This document shows, in pieces, positions 1 to 4,933 of a DNA stretch of 7,197 nucleotides. The DNA comes from an uncultured Haemophilus sp. (GTDB lineage Bacteria > Pseudomonadota > Gammaproteobacteria > Enterobacterales > Pasteurellaceae): contig NZ_CALJRX010000193.1 in NCBI RefSeq assembly GCF_937976265.1, positions 1 through 7,197 on the forward strand, read 5' to 3'. The position numbers and the translations under genes are program-made. A model generated the notes under the pieces. It was not told the DNA's origin. It did no database searches and saw only the letters and a list, made by a program, of their open reading frames with translations. Numbering within the stretch: the stretch's first letter is position 1; every line of letters begins with the position of its first letter.

Positions 1-473
1 GTCATGTGATTGAAAGGACAACGTTTTTGCGTAAATTTCACAATCTCTTGTGCTTCAGTCGGCACGTTACGATATGCCACGATGTCTTGAATATTTTCGC
101 CAAACTCAGCAATCTGCCCACCGAAAATAATCGTATCCGGATGTTGCTCAATAAACGCCACTTGTTTTGCAAAACGCTCAGGCACACAAATATCATCGGT
201 GTCCATACGGAAGACCCAATCGTGAGAACAATGTTTTAATCCTTCATTGAGCGCTTTGCCTAAGCCCAAATTTTTTGGCAACTTCACTAAGTTTAAGGGT
301 AATTTGGTTTCGAATTCAGAAACCACGGCTTCCAATTCTGGCGTTACCGCACCATCAAACACCAATACGATCTCATCTGCTGGATGGGTTTGAGCCACTA
401 AACTTTCAAAACATTCTCTTAAATATTGTGGATTTTCCTTAATGTATAAGGACATTAAAACTGAAAATTTCAT
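1..473 (-). CDS. Glycosyltransferase family 2, N-terminal part (cut by left edge)
   Basis: This is the last gene of the glycan operon visible here. The start at 473 opens a frame of 157 codons that runs off the left edge with no stop. The N-terminus MKFSVLMSLY is a typical GT2 first beta strand. It is followed by a DEIVLVFDG segment (about residues 33-41), an NLGLGKALNEGL segment (68-79) and the metal/nucleotide-sugar motif RMDTDD (89-94), then PERFAKQV, as in the AmsE-like branch of GT2. Such cytoplasmic, membrane-associated enzymes move a sugar from a nucleotide-sugar donor to a growing glycan. From memory it closely resembles Haemophilus influenzae LsgF (HI1695) of the lsg lipooligosaccharide locus, but I could not check this, so no symbol is given. 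It starts 22 bp after the preceding GT2 gene, with only a weak AGAG-type ribosome site. Family members are usually around 260-270 residues, so about 100 are missing. The fold call is firm; donor and acceptor are unknown. Confidence 0.9.
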   Translation of the reverse strand, partial: MKFSVLMSLYIKENPQYLRECFESLVAQTHPADEIVLVFDGAVTPELEAVVSEFETKLPLNLVKLPKNLGLGKALNEGLKHCSHDWVFRMDTDDICVPERFAKQVAFIEQHPDTIIFGGQIAEFGENIQDIVAYRNVPTEAQEIVKFTQKRCPFNHM

Positions 474-495
474 ACTTCTCTATCTAATAAGTTAT

Positions 496-1377
496 CTACA
501 TAAACCGTTTCAAATTAATTGCCAATTTAGGTGAAATTAAAACCACAAAGGCAATGACTAGCTGCTTAATACTTTTCGTTAATTTAAAAATCTCAAAATA
601 GTAAAAAGCCGCTTTACGGGATAAATTCATTATATGTGGGTAAGCCAACATATATTGTGCGTTGATGGCAAAATTCTTTTCTTGCTCTGCCGTTTTCACA
701 TAATTTTCACGGATATAATCAATCGCTTTTTGCGTATTAGTCGTATCCGTTGATACGCTAGAACGCTTAGTATGGAACGTACAATAAGTTAATGGTTCTA
801 CTACTTTGAACGCTTTAAACGTTGGATCTTGCACAAGCTTCAGCAAGAAGTCGTAATCTTCCAAGGAACGAAGTGCGGTCGATAATCCGCCAATTTTTAA
901 AAACAGATCTTTTTTCACCCCAATCATCGGCATACCACCGATTTTATTCGCCAGTAAAATTCGCTCTACGCTAATCTCTTGTGGCTCAATCGGGTTGGTC
1001 ACATAGCTAAAACCTTCATTCACCATTTCACATTTTGCCGGATGGTAAACAAAGTTAACATCGGCATGCTCGGCAATCACATCAGCTAATTTCTGACATT
1101 TATCATTTGCAAAACGATCATCGTCATCAAGGAATAACAACCAATCATTATCGGCATTTCTTGCCCCGATATTACGACTTTCTGCGGCGCCTTGATTGGT
1201 TTCGTTACGAATGACTTTAACTGCAAATGGATAAGATTGTGTCACTTCAACGGGTTCTTTCGAGCAATCATCCACAATCACCACATCAAAATTATAGGTG
1301 GTTTGTTTGGTTAAACTTTCCAATAACGCAGGAATTTCTTCTTTCCGATTATAAGAAGGCACGATGATACTAAACAT
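496..1377 (-). CDS. Glycosyltransferase family 2
   Basis: This encodes a 293-residue GT-A fold inverting glycosyltransferase that acts on the cytoplasmic side of the inner membrane. Visible motifs are the first strand FSIIVPSYNR (2-11), VVIVDDCS (32-39, nucleotide binding), NQGAAESRNIGA (61-72), LFLDDDD (81-87, the DxD metal site) and LEDYDFLLKL (172-181), whose Glu-Asp is the likely catalytic-base region. A hydrophobic stretch near the C-terminus (about 273-285) flanked by lysines could anchor it to the membrane. The frame extends 17 codons upstream to 1428, but I chose 1377 because the GT2 core starts there and an AAGGAG ribosome site lies 7 nt upstream. The longer start would add residues with no family counterpart and overlap the upstream gene much further. 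It overlaps the upstream polymerase-like gene by 8 bp, which suggests translational coupling. An uptake signal at 871-879 is read as Thr-Ala-Leu at 167-169. The sugar specificity is not predictable. Confidence 0.93.
   Translation of the reverse strand: MFSIIVPSYNRKEEIPALLESLTKQTTYNFDVVIVDDCSKEPVEVTQSYPFAVKVIRNETNQGAAESRNIGARNADNDWLLFLDDDDRFANDKCQKLADVIAEHADVNFVYHPAKCEMVNEGFSYVTNPIEPQEISVERILLANKIGGMPMIGVKKDLFLKIGGLSTALRSLEDYDFLLKLVQDPTFKAFKVVEPLTYCTFHTKRSSVSTDTTNTQKAIDYIRENYVKTAEQEKNFAINAQYMLAYPHIMNLSRKAAFYYFEIFKLTKSIKQLVIAFVVLISPKLAINLKRFM
871..879 (+). repeat. DNA uptake signal sequence inside the GT2 gene
   Basis: This is a perfect 9-base AAGTGCGGT core on the plus strand. On the coding (minus) strand it reads ACC GCA CTT, in frame, as Thr-Ala-Leu. 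Such sites are bound during natural DNA uptake in Haemophilus and relatives. Confidence 0.92.
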
Positions 1378-2569
1378 CTTTCGGCTCCTTTTGTTTAAAT
1401 AAAATAAGCTGTTTACCGTGAGTGCCAAAAAGCGATAAGAACATCAACATCACGAACATGATGCCAGGGAAAGCAAAGGTGTCTGCTTTGATGTCACAAA
1501 ATGCCAAAATCACAACGGCAGAAAGGATAAATTTCCAGCTGCCATCAAACCAATTTAAGGCGACTTTGCGTACAAAATAGAATGTCACGGCAAAACACAC
1601 TAAAGCATAAGACACGCCACCATAAAGAATTTGGCGTAAAAAACCGGAATCCGTATGCCCATAGTAACGGCCAACTTCTAACTCACCGGTCATATACATA
1701 CCATCGCCATAAATGAACTGCTTAAGTGTTGGCATGAAGAGATGGTTTTTCATCAACGTATCTGTTGATGAACTGACAAATCCTGCACCGTGTAATAAAT
1801 TAATCACGGGCTCTAAGGCATGTGCCACATAAGGGTTTTCTGGTAAGAAATACGCCAATAACAATACCAAAATAGCAAATGCAATGAGTGATGGCACATA
1901 ACGCCATTTGAAATACACTAAAATGCTCACAACTGATAACAGAAGGAATGTACGTCCTGAAATTAATCCGATACATAGCATAAAAAACAATAAAATACTT
2001 GGAAGTGTATTATGTTTAGCGTTGTAAGCCAGTAAGAAATGCAACAGCATTAAATAGAATAAACTCAGTTGGAAAAAGGCGGTTGCGGTGATGTTATATA
2101 AGCGATATTCCTGCTCCGAACCATAAAAACGTGCAGGTAACACCGCATTGGTCGAAAGCAAGAAATCGACCATAAATGATGCGCCGAGCAAGCCAATGAT
2201 GCCCACTGCAAATTGCACCACCACACCAATTTGCAAATCTCTCACGACTCGTTGTTGTCCGTTTGCATTGGCATAGAAGGCATTATAAAGTCCCACACCA
2301 AAGATAAATAAAATCAGCTCTTTCACATACATGGAGATAACAGAAAAATCTCGCGTACCATTGACTAAAAGCGGAATCACGCTAAAAACAATCAATCCAC
2401 CTAAAACAGCAAGACTGTCTAAAGGCAAAATGATGCCTTGCGGTTTCTGCTTTTTAATGTACTGATAAGTCAATACAACCAATGCCGCTAAACCTGCGAC
2501 GAATGACATTCGTACGACATGGAATAGCCAAGGATCGTAAAGATAAAAAAGGTTAAAAAGTGCGGTCAT
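1370..2569 (-). CDS. O-antigen polymerase/ligase-like polytopic membrane protein
   Basis: This encodes a 399-residue, strongly hydrophobic protein with roughly 10-11 predicted membrane spans (about 22-37, 50-69, 82-97, 112-138, 163-182, 190-203, 206-220, 226-242, 317-335, 347-361, 368-382). A larger non-membrane loop lies between about 243 and 316. This layout, with a big periplasmic loop before the last few helices, is that of the Wzy/WaaL superfamily. Supporting details are SGRTFLL (204-210), with an arginine at a helix start, a GDG turn (288-290) and GHTDSGFLR (304-312), resembling the conserved His/Asp loop motif of that superfamily. Members either polymerise undecaprenyl-linked repeat units or join glycan to lipid A-core in the periplasm. 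Sequence alone does not separate polymerase from ligase. The gene follows the GT25 gene by 7 bp and overlaps the next GT2 gene by 8 bp. The start codon is followed at once by an uptake signal, giving N-terminal Met-Thr-Ala-Leu. The ribosome site (AGGAAA, about 11 nt upstream) is weak. Confidence 0.82.
   Translation of the reverse strand: MTALFNLFYLYDPWLFHVVRMSFVAGLAALVVLTYQYIKKQKPQGIILPLDSLAVLGGLIVFSVIPLLVNGTRDFSVISMYVKELILFIFGVGLYNAFYANANGQQRVVRDLQIGVVVQFAVGIIGLLGASFMVDFLLSTNAVLPARFYGSEQEYRLYNITATAFFQLSLFYLMLLHFLLAYNAKHNTLPSILLFFMLCIGLISGRTFLLLSVVSILVYFKWRYVPSLIAFAILVLLLAYFLPENPYVAHALEPVINLLHGAGFVSSSTDTLMKNHLFMPTLKQFIYGDGMYMTGELEVGRYYGHTDSGFLRQILYGGVSYALVCFAVTFYFVRKVALNWFDGSWKFILSAVVILAFCDIKADTFAFPGIMFVMLMFLSLFGTHGKQLILFKQKEPKDV
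1385..1390 (-). promoter_or_regulatory. Ribosome binding site that sets the GT2 start
   Basis: On the minus strand AAGGAG lies 7 nt upstream of the ATG at 1377, inside the 3' end of the polymerase-like gene. It is the strongest Shine-Dalgarno match in the operon and decides between the 1377 start and the in-frame ATG at 1428. Confidence 0.8.
2558..2566 (+). repeat. DNA uptake signal sequence abutting a start codon
   Basis: This is a perfect AAGTGCGGT core followed on the plus strand by the A/T-rich runs of the extended motif (CATTTTTA, then ATTTTCC). Read on the minus strand the core is codons 2-4 (Thr-Ala-Leu) of the polymerase-like gene. The A/T extension covers its start codon and ribosome-binding region. 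Confidence 0.92.
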
Positions 2570-2576
2570 TTTTACG

Positions 2577-3347
2577 TTATTTTCCTAAATTCTTTTTCAC
2601 TGCTAAGATTTTTTTGAGTGGATATTTCATTAATTTCTTCACTAAATTATTGGATTTTGAACCACGAATCGCTTCCAAATTACTCACTAATTGTGGATTT
2701 TCAATCGCCACAAGCGGACGAACTACATTGTTATTAATCTGGAATTGGGTTTCAAATAATAAGAAATCATCAGCCAGCCAAAACGGTTTTTCTTGTTCGA
2801 GTTGTTTTAAAAATGCTCGTGCTGCTGATTTTTTAATTAAGTATGCTACCGTGCCAGCAAAATAACTTTTATATGGATAAGCCACGGTGACATCACCAAC
2901 TGTTTGACGTAAAAATGAGAAGGTTGTCGGATAATTAATTTCTAATTCCACATCGTTAAATTCAGCAATTTTTGATTGTCCGATTAATACAATATCTGCG
3001 TCGCACTTTTCGGATAAAAGTGCGGTTGTGTTTGGTGATAAAGTTGAATTGAACAACGCGTCATCTTCACAGACTAACGCATAGTCATTTTCCGTCACAT
3101 TTTGGTCTTCTACGATCTGGCGATAAACCGCTAAATGACTTAATGTGCAACCAATTTCGCCTTTTGTGACGTTGCGACCATAATGCTGTTCAAACTTTGT
3201 TGGATTGAACACTTCAGCCAATTCTTCCCATTCTTTTTGCATGGTATTAATCGCTGAAAATACAACGAAATCTGCTGTATCCGGTTGAGCAAAAAACAGC
3301 TCACGACGCTGAACATCTTTATCTAGTGAAATCAAATATTTATTCAT
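2577..3347 (-). CDS. Glycosyltransferase family 25 (LPS/LOS biosynthesis type)
   Basis: This is a 256-residue enzyme of the GT25 family, the group that includes Haemophilus LpsA and Lex2B and neisserial LgtB/LgtE, which add galactose or glucose to lipooligosaccharide. Visible hallmarks are the N-terminal strand KYLISLDKDVQRRE (3-16), GEIGCTLSHLAVYRQI (63-78), the acidic motif LVCEDDA (91-97), the YFAGTVAYLIKKSAA region (162-176) and LADDFLLF (191-198). The C-terminal tail is rich in lysine, as is common for enzymes that sit on the inner membrane. Length fits the family. It is the first gene of the operon, with a promoter about 60 bp upstream and a weak GAGA ribosome site. Unlike lex2 and several other Haemophilus LOS genes, no tandem tetranucleotide repeat lies in or before the frame, so phase variation by slippage is not indicated. 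An uptake signal at 3018-3026 encodes Thr-Ala-Leu (108-110). Family call is firm; sugar and linkage are unknown. Confidence 0.93.
   Translation of the reverse strand: MNKYLISLDKDVQRRELFFAQPDTADFVVFSAINTMQKEWEELAEVFNPTKFEQHYGRNVTKGEIGCTLSHLAVYRQIVEDQNVTENDYALVCEDDALFNSTLSPNTTALLSEKCDADIVLIGQSKIAEFNDVELEINYPTTFSFLRQTVGDVTVAYPYKSYFAGTVAYLIKKSAARAFLKQLEQEKPFWLADDFLLFETQFQINNNVVRPLVAIENPQLVSNLEAIRGSKSNNLVKKLMKYPLKKILAVKKNLGK
3002..3024. repeat. Inverted repeat (hairpin) within the GT25 coding region
   Basis: CGCACTTTT (3002-3010) and AAAAGTGCG (3016-3024) are perfect inverted copies separated by 5 bases. The right arm is most of an uptake signal; the left arm is a partial reverse copy (GTCGCACTT, 7 of 9). 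In the direction of transcription it is not followed by a T run, so it does not look like an intrinsic terminator. Confidence 0.8.
3018..3026 (+). repeat. DNA uptake signal sequence inside the GT25 gene
   Basis: This is a perfect AAGTGCGGT core. In the coding direction it gives Thr-Ala-Leu in frame. It forms the right half of a 9-bp inverted repeat with CGCACTTTT at 3002-3010, reported as a separate feature. Confidence 0.92.
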
Positions 3348-3380
3348 AATTATCTCAATTTAGTTTTTGCGTTATTTTGA

Positions 3381-3405
3381 TTGCAACAAACGAAAATAGT
3401 TGCAA
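3381..3405. promoter_or_regulatory. Inverted repeat at the transcription start of the glycan operon
   Basis: TTGCAAC (3381-3387) and GTTGCAA (3399-3405) are perfect 7-bp inverted copies with an 11-bp gap. They lie immediately downstream of the proposed -10 element on the minus strand, so they span about -6 to +19. The placement suits a repressor operator or a short 5' leader hairpin. No known factor site is recognised. Confidence 0.4.
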
Positions 3406-3434
3406 ATTATACTAAAGAAATAGTCTGTTGGCAT
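3406..3434 (-). promoter_or_regulatory. Sigma70-like promoter of the glycosyltransferase operon
   Basis: On the minus strand a perfect TATAAT (-10, 3406-3411) is separated by 17 bp from ATGCCA (-35, 3429-3434, 4 of 6 to consensus). Transcription would begin near 3399, giving a leader of about 50 nt before the GT25 start. I found no JUMPstart/ops (RfaH) element in this leader. Confidence 0.6.
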
Positions 3435-3463
3435 TGCTTTTAGCTCAGAGACAAAAAACAACC

Positions 3464-3499
3464 AAAAAATAACCGCACTTTAAATGCTTAAAGCGCGGT
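3464..3499 (-). terminator. Terminator after the ynhF-like gene, made of an imperfect uptake-signal pair
   Basis: ACCGCACTTTAA (3472-3483) and TTAAAGCGCGGT (3488-3499) form a 12-bp stem with one irregular pair and a 4-nt ATGC loop. In minus-strand RNA the irregular position is a G-U wobble and the stem is followed by a T-rich tail (TATTTTTT, 3464-3471). In plus-strand RNA it is an A-C mismatch with a poorer tail. Structure and position therefore both favour ending the minus-strand ynhF-like transcript. The left arm contains a perfect uptake signal (3472-3480); the right arm has one base changed (AAGCGCGGT). Confidence 0.7.
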
Positions 3500-3534
3500 C
3501 TATTTTAAATGGATTAGTATGTTATTTCTTTCAA

Positions 3535-3615
3535 TTAGAAAATTGAAGTCGCCAAACCCACGACAACACTTAAAGAAAGTACTACTGTTAGCATCGCGTA
3601 ACCAAAATCACTCAT
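3535..3615 (-). CDS. ynhF: YnhF-like small single-span membrane protein
   Basis: This 26-codon gene is easily missed in the purR upstream region. The product starts MSDFGYAMLT and continues as an uninterrupted hydrophobic helix (about residues 8-24, Val/Leu/Ser/Gly rich), ending in ATSIF. That is one membrane span with almost no soluble part. A GTGGGA ribosome site lies 7 nt before the ATG, a good promoter lies about 35 bp upstream, and a stem-loop terminator follows the stop by about 35 bp, so it looks like a complete transcription unit. E. coli YnhF is a membrane protein of about 29 residues that begins MSTDLKFSLVTT; as I recall it, the gene lies divergently next to purR. The shared length, N-terminal MS-D pattern, hydrophobic core and neighbour support homology. 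The biochemical role of YnhF is not established to my knowledge. The alternative is an unrelated short hydrophobic peptide, but the expression signals argue that it is a real gene. Confidence 0.78.
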   Translation of the reverse strand: MSDFGYAMLTVVLSLSVVVGLATSIF

Positions 3616-3622
3616 TTTAATT

Positions 3623-3628
3623 TCCCAC
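3623..3628 (-). promoter_or_regulatory. Ribosome binding site of the ynhF-like gene
   Basis: GTGGGA on the minus strand is 7 nt upstream of the ATG at 3615. It supports translation of the 26-codon frame from its first methionine, and not from the second one at codon 8. Confidence 0.55.
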
Positions 3629-3649
3629 TTGTTTAGTTAAAGATGCCCC

Positions 3650-3677
3650 ATTCTAACAATAAAGTACGTTTTTTCAA
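3650..3677 (-). promoter_or_regulatory. Sigma70-like promoter of the ynhF-like gene
   Basis: On the minus strand TTGAAA (-35, 3672-3677, 5 of 6) is followed after 16 bp by TAGAAT (-10, 3650-3655, 5 of 6). A TG dinucleotide one base before the -10 makes it an extended -10. Transcription would start near 3643, giving a leader of about 28 nt. Confidence 0.65.
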
Positions 3678-3695
3678 AAATTTTTTATAATTTGC

Positions 3696-3724
3696 TTAAC
3701 CTATTTGGCGACAGTCTTTATAAT
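3696..3724 (+). promoter_or_regulatory. Sigma70-like promoter of purR
   Basis: TTAACC (-35, 3696-3701, 4 of 6) and a perfect TATAAT (-10, 3719-3724) are separated by 17 bp, and the start codon follows about 26 bp after the -10. The A/T tract at 3671-3690 lies just upstream and could act as an UP element. I see no clear PurR box (ANGCAANCGNTTNCNT) here, so autoregulation is not visible. Confidence 0.62.
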
Positions 3725-3750
3725 GGGAAAAATTCTCTAGAGGCAAAATT

Positions 3751-4761
3751 ATGGCAACAATTAAAGATGTCGCGAAGATGGCTGGTGTTTCTACCACCAC
3801 AGTTTCCCATGTAATTAATAAAACCCGTTTTGTAGCAAAAGAAACCGAAGAGGCAGTGATGCAAGCCATTAAAAGCTTGAAATACTCACCAAGTGCTGTT
3901 GCGCGGAGTTTGAAAGTCAATACGACAAAATCTATTGGGATGATTGTTACCACCAGTGAATCCCCTTATTTTGCTGAAATCATTCATGCCGTTGAAGATC
4001 ATTGTTATCGTCAAGGTTATTCACTTTTTTTGTGTAATACACAAAATGATCCTGAAAAAATTAAAAATCACGTCGAAATGCTCGCCAAGAAACGTGTAGA
4101 TGGTTTATTGGTGATGTGTTCTGAATACACACAACATTCACTTGATGTGCTTTCTAGTTTCTCGTCTGTTCCAATGGTGGTAATGGATTGGGGTCCAAAT
4201 ACGGACACAGATATCATTGAAGACAACAGTTTTACGGGTGGTTACCTTGCCACTAAACATTTAATTGATTGTGGTCATAAAGAGATCGGTCTTATTGCGG
4301 GTGAATTAGATAAAACGACTGCAAGAACCCGTTATGAGGGCTTTGTAAAAGCCATGAATGAAGCCAATCTGCCAATTCATGAAAATTGGATTATGGAAGG
4401 TTTCTTCGAGCCAGAAGACGGTTACGAGTGCATGAACAAGATCCTTTCACAAGACAGCCTACCTACTGCTGTTTTCTGCTGTAATGATGTGATGGCATTA
4501 GGTGCAATTTCTGCGATTACAGAAAAAGGCTTGCGCGTGCCTGATGATATTTCGATTATTGGCTATGACAATATTCATTCATCACGTTTCTATGCACCGC
4601 CACTCACCACAATTCACCAATCGAAGTCTCGCTTAGGTGCACAAGCAGTTAATCTCTTATTTGAACGTATTGCGAATAAAGATAACGACAATCACGAAAA
4701 ACATCGTATTGCGATCCATCCAGAATTGGTACTACGAAAATCAGTTCGTACACTTGCATAA
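3751..4761 (+). CDS. purR: HTH-type purine repressor PurR
   Basis: This encodes a 336-residue LacI/GalR-family regulator that, with hypoxanthine or guanine as corepressor, binds operators of purine biosynthesis genes. The N-terminal helix-turn-helix is textbook (ATIKDVAKMAGVSTTTVSHV, 2-21), followed by the hinge helix SPSAVARSLK (46-55) with the minor-groove leucine at 54. The periplasmic-binding-protein-like core carries E. coli ligand-pocket counterparts: Tyr73, Phe74, Trp147, Thr190 (E. coli 192), Phe219 (221) and Asp273 (275). The E. coli Arg190 position is a lysine (188) here. Length agrees with E. coli PurR (341), with a shorter C-terminus. An AGAGG ribosome site precedes the ATG. It is transcribed alone, divergently from the ynhF-like gene, and closed by a strong terminator before ppc. 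Identification is secure. Confidence 0.97.
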   Translation: MATIKDVAKMAGVSTTTVSHVINKTRFVAKETEEAVMQAIKSLKYSPSAVARSLKVNTTKSIGMIVTTSESPYFAEIIHAVEDHCYRQGYSLFLCNTQNDPEKIKNHVEMLAKKRVDGLLVMCSEYTQHSLDVLSSFSSVPMVVMDWGPNTDTDIIEDNSFTGGYLATKHLIDCGHKEIGLIAGELDKTTARTRYEGFVKAMNEANLPIHENWIMEGFFEPEDGYECMNKILSQDSLPTAVFCCNDVMALGAISAITEKGLRVPDDISIIGYDNIHSSRFYAPPLTTIHQSKSRLGAQAVNLLFERIANKDNDNHEKHRIAIHPELVLRKSVRTLA

Positions 4762-4774
4762 ACATTAAATTTTT

Positions 4775-4818
4775 TGACCGCACTTTAAATTTTATCTAAA
4801 AAAGTGCGGTCATTTTTT
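4775..4818 (+). terminator. purR terminator formed by a perfect inverted uptake-signal pair
   Basis: TGACCGCACTTT (4775-4786) and AAAGTGCGGTCA (4801-4812) form a perfect 12-bp stem around a 14-nt A/T-rich loop, followed by TTTTTT (4813-4818). It starts 13 bp after the purR stop codon. Each arm contains a perfect uptake signal (4777-4785 on the minus strand, 4802-4810 on the plus strand). Paired uptake signals used as terminators are a known arrangement in Haemophilus. The minus-strand side is followed by A residues, so it works in the plus direction only. Confidence 0.92.
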
Positions 4819-4835
4819 ACTTATTTTAGTCTTTT

Positions 4836-4865
4836 TTGATTTAATGCAAGTTTTCGACGTATAAC
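4836..4865 (+). promoter_or_regulatory. Possible ppc promoter
   Basis: TTGATT (4836-4841, 4 of 6) and TATAAC (4860-4865, 5 of 6) are spaced by 18 bp, about 68 bp upstream of the ppc start. A second, weaker candidate pairs TTGATC (4868-4873) with TATATC (4892-4897). The region 4819-4933 is otherwise plain A/T-rich sequence ending in a CGGAG ribosome site. Confidence 0.35.
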
Positions 4866-4933
4866 ATTTGATCCCGATACATATTTTTGGTTATATCTCT
4901 CCTGGTTTTATTTTTTTCTTTATCGGAGTTCAT

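Noticed and set aside
6..239. 77-codon open frame on the plus strand
   Set aside because: It lies antisense within the GT2 gene, whose motifs are clear; the translated product has no recognisable features.
1378..1428. A 17-codon N-terminal extension of the GT2 gene from an upstream ATG
   Set aside because: The GT2 fold begins exactly at the internal Met, which has an AAGGAG site at proper spacing; the extension lies within the end of the upstream gene.
2707..2715. ACAAGCGGA, resembling the other Pasteurellaceae uptake signal type (ACAAGCGGT)
   Set aside because: It has one mismatch and occurs once, while the Haemophilus-type signal is perfect six times; this is chance within coding sequence.
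2560..2865. 101-codon open frame on the plus strand
   Set aside because: It is antisense to the GT25 gene, which carries clear family motifs, so it is treated as a shadow.
3390..3405. Possible PurR box (ACGAAAATAGTTGCAA) at the glycan operon start
   Set aside because: It matches the PurR consensus at about 11 of 16 positions but lacks the central CG that the hinge leucine needs, so it is better described as part of a simple dyad.
3348..3405. JUMPstart/ops element for RfaH in the glycan operon leader
   Set aside because: No GGCGGTAG-like sequence is present in the leader on the transcribed strand.
2577..3534. Phase-variable tetranucleotide repeats such as precede several Haemophilus LOS genes
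   Set aside because: I looked in the GT25 gene and its leader and found no tandem repeat tract longer than chance.
3696..3953. 85-codon open frame on the minus strand
   Set aside because: It is antisense to the start of purR and its promoter, with no ribosome site or recognisable product.
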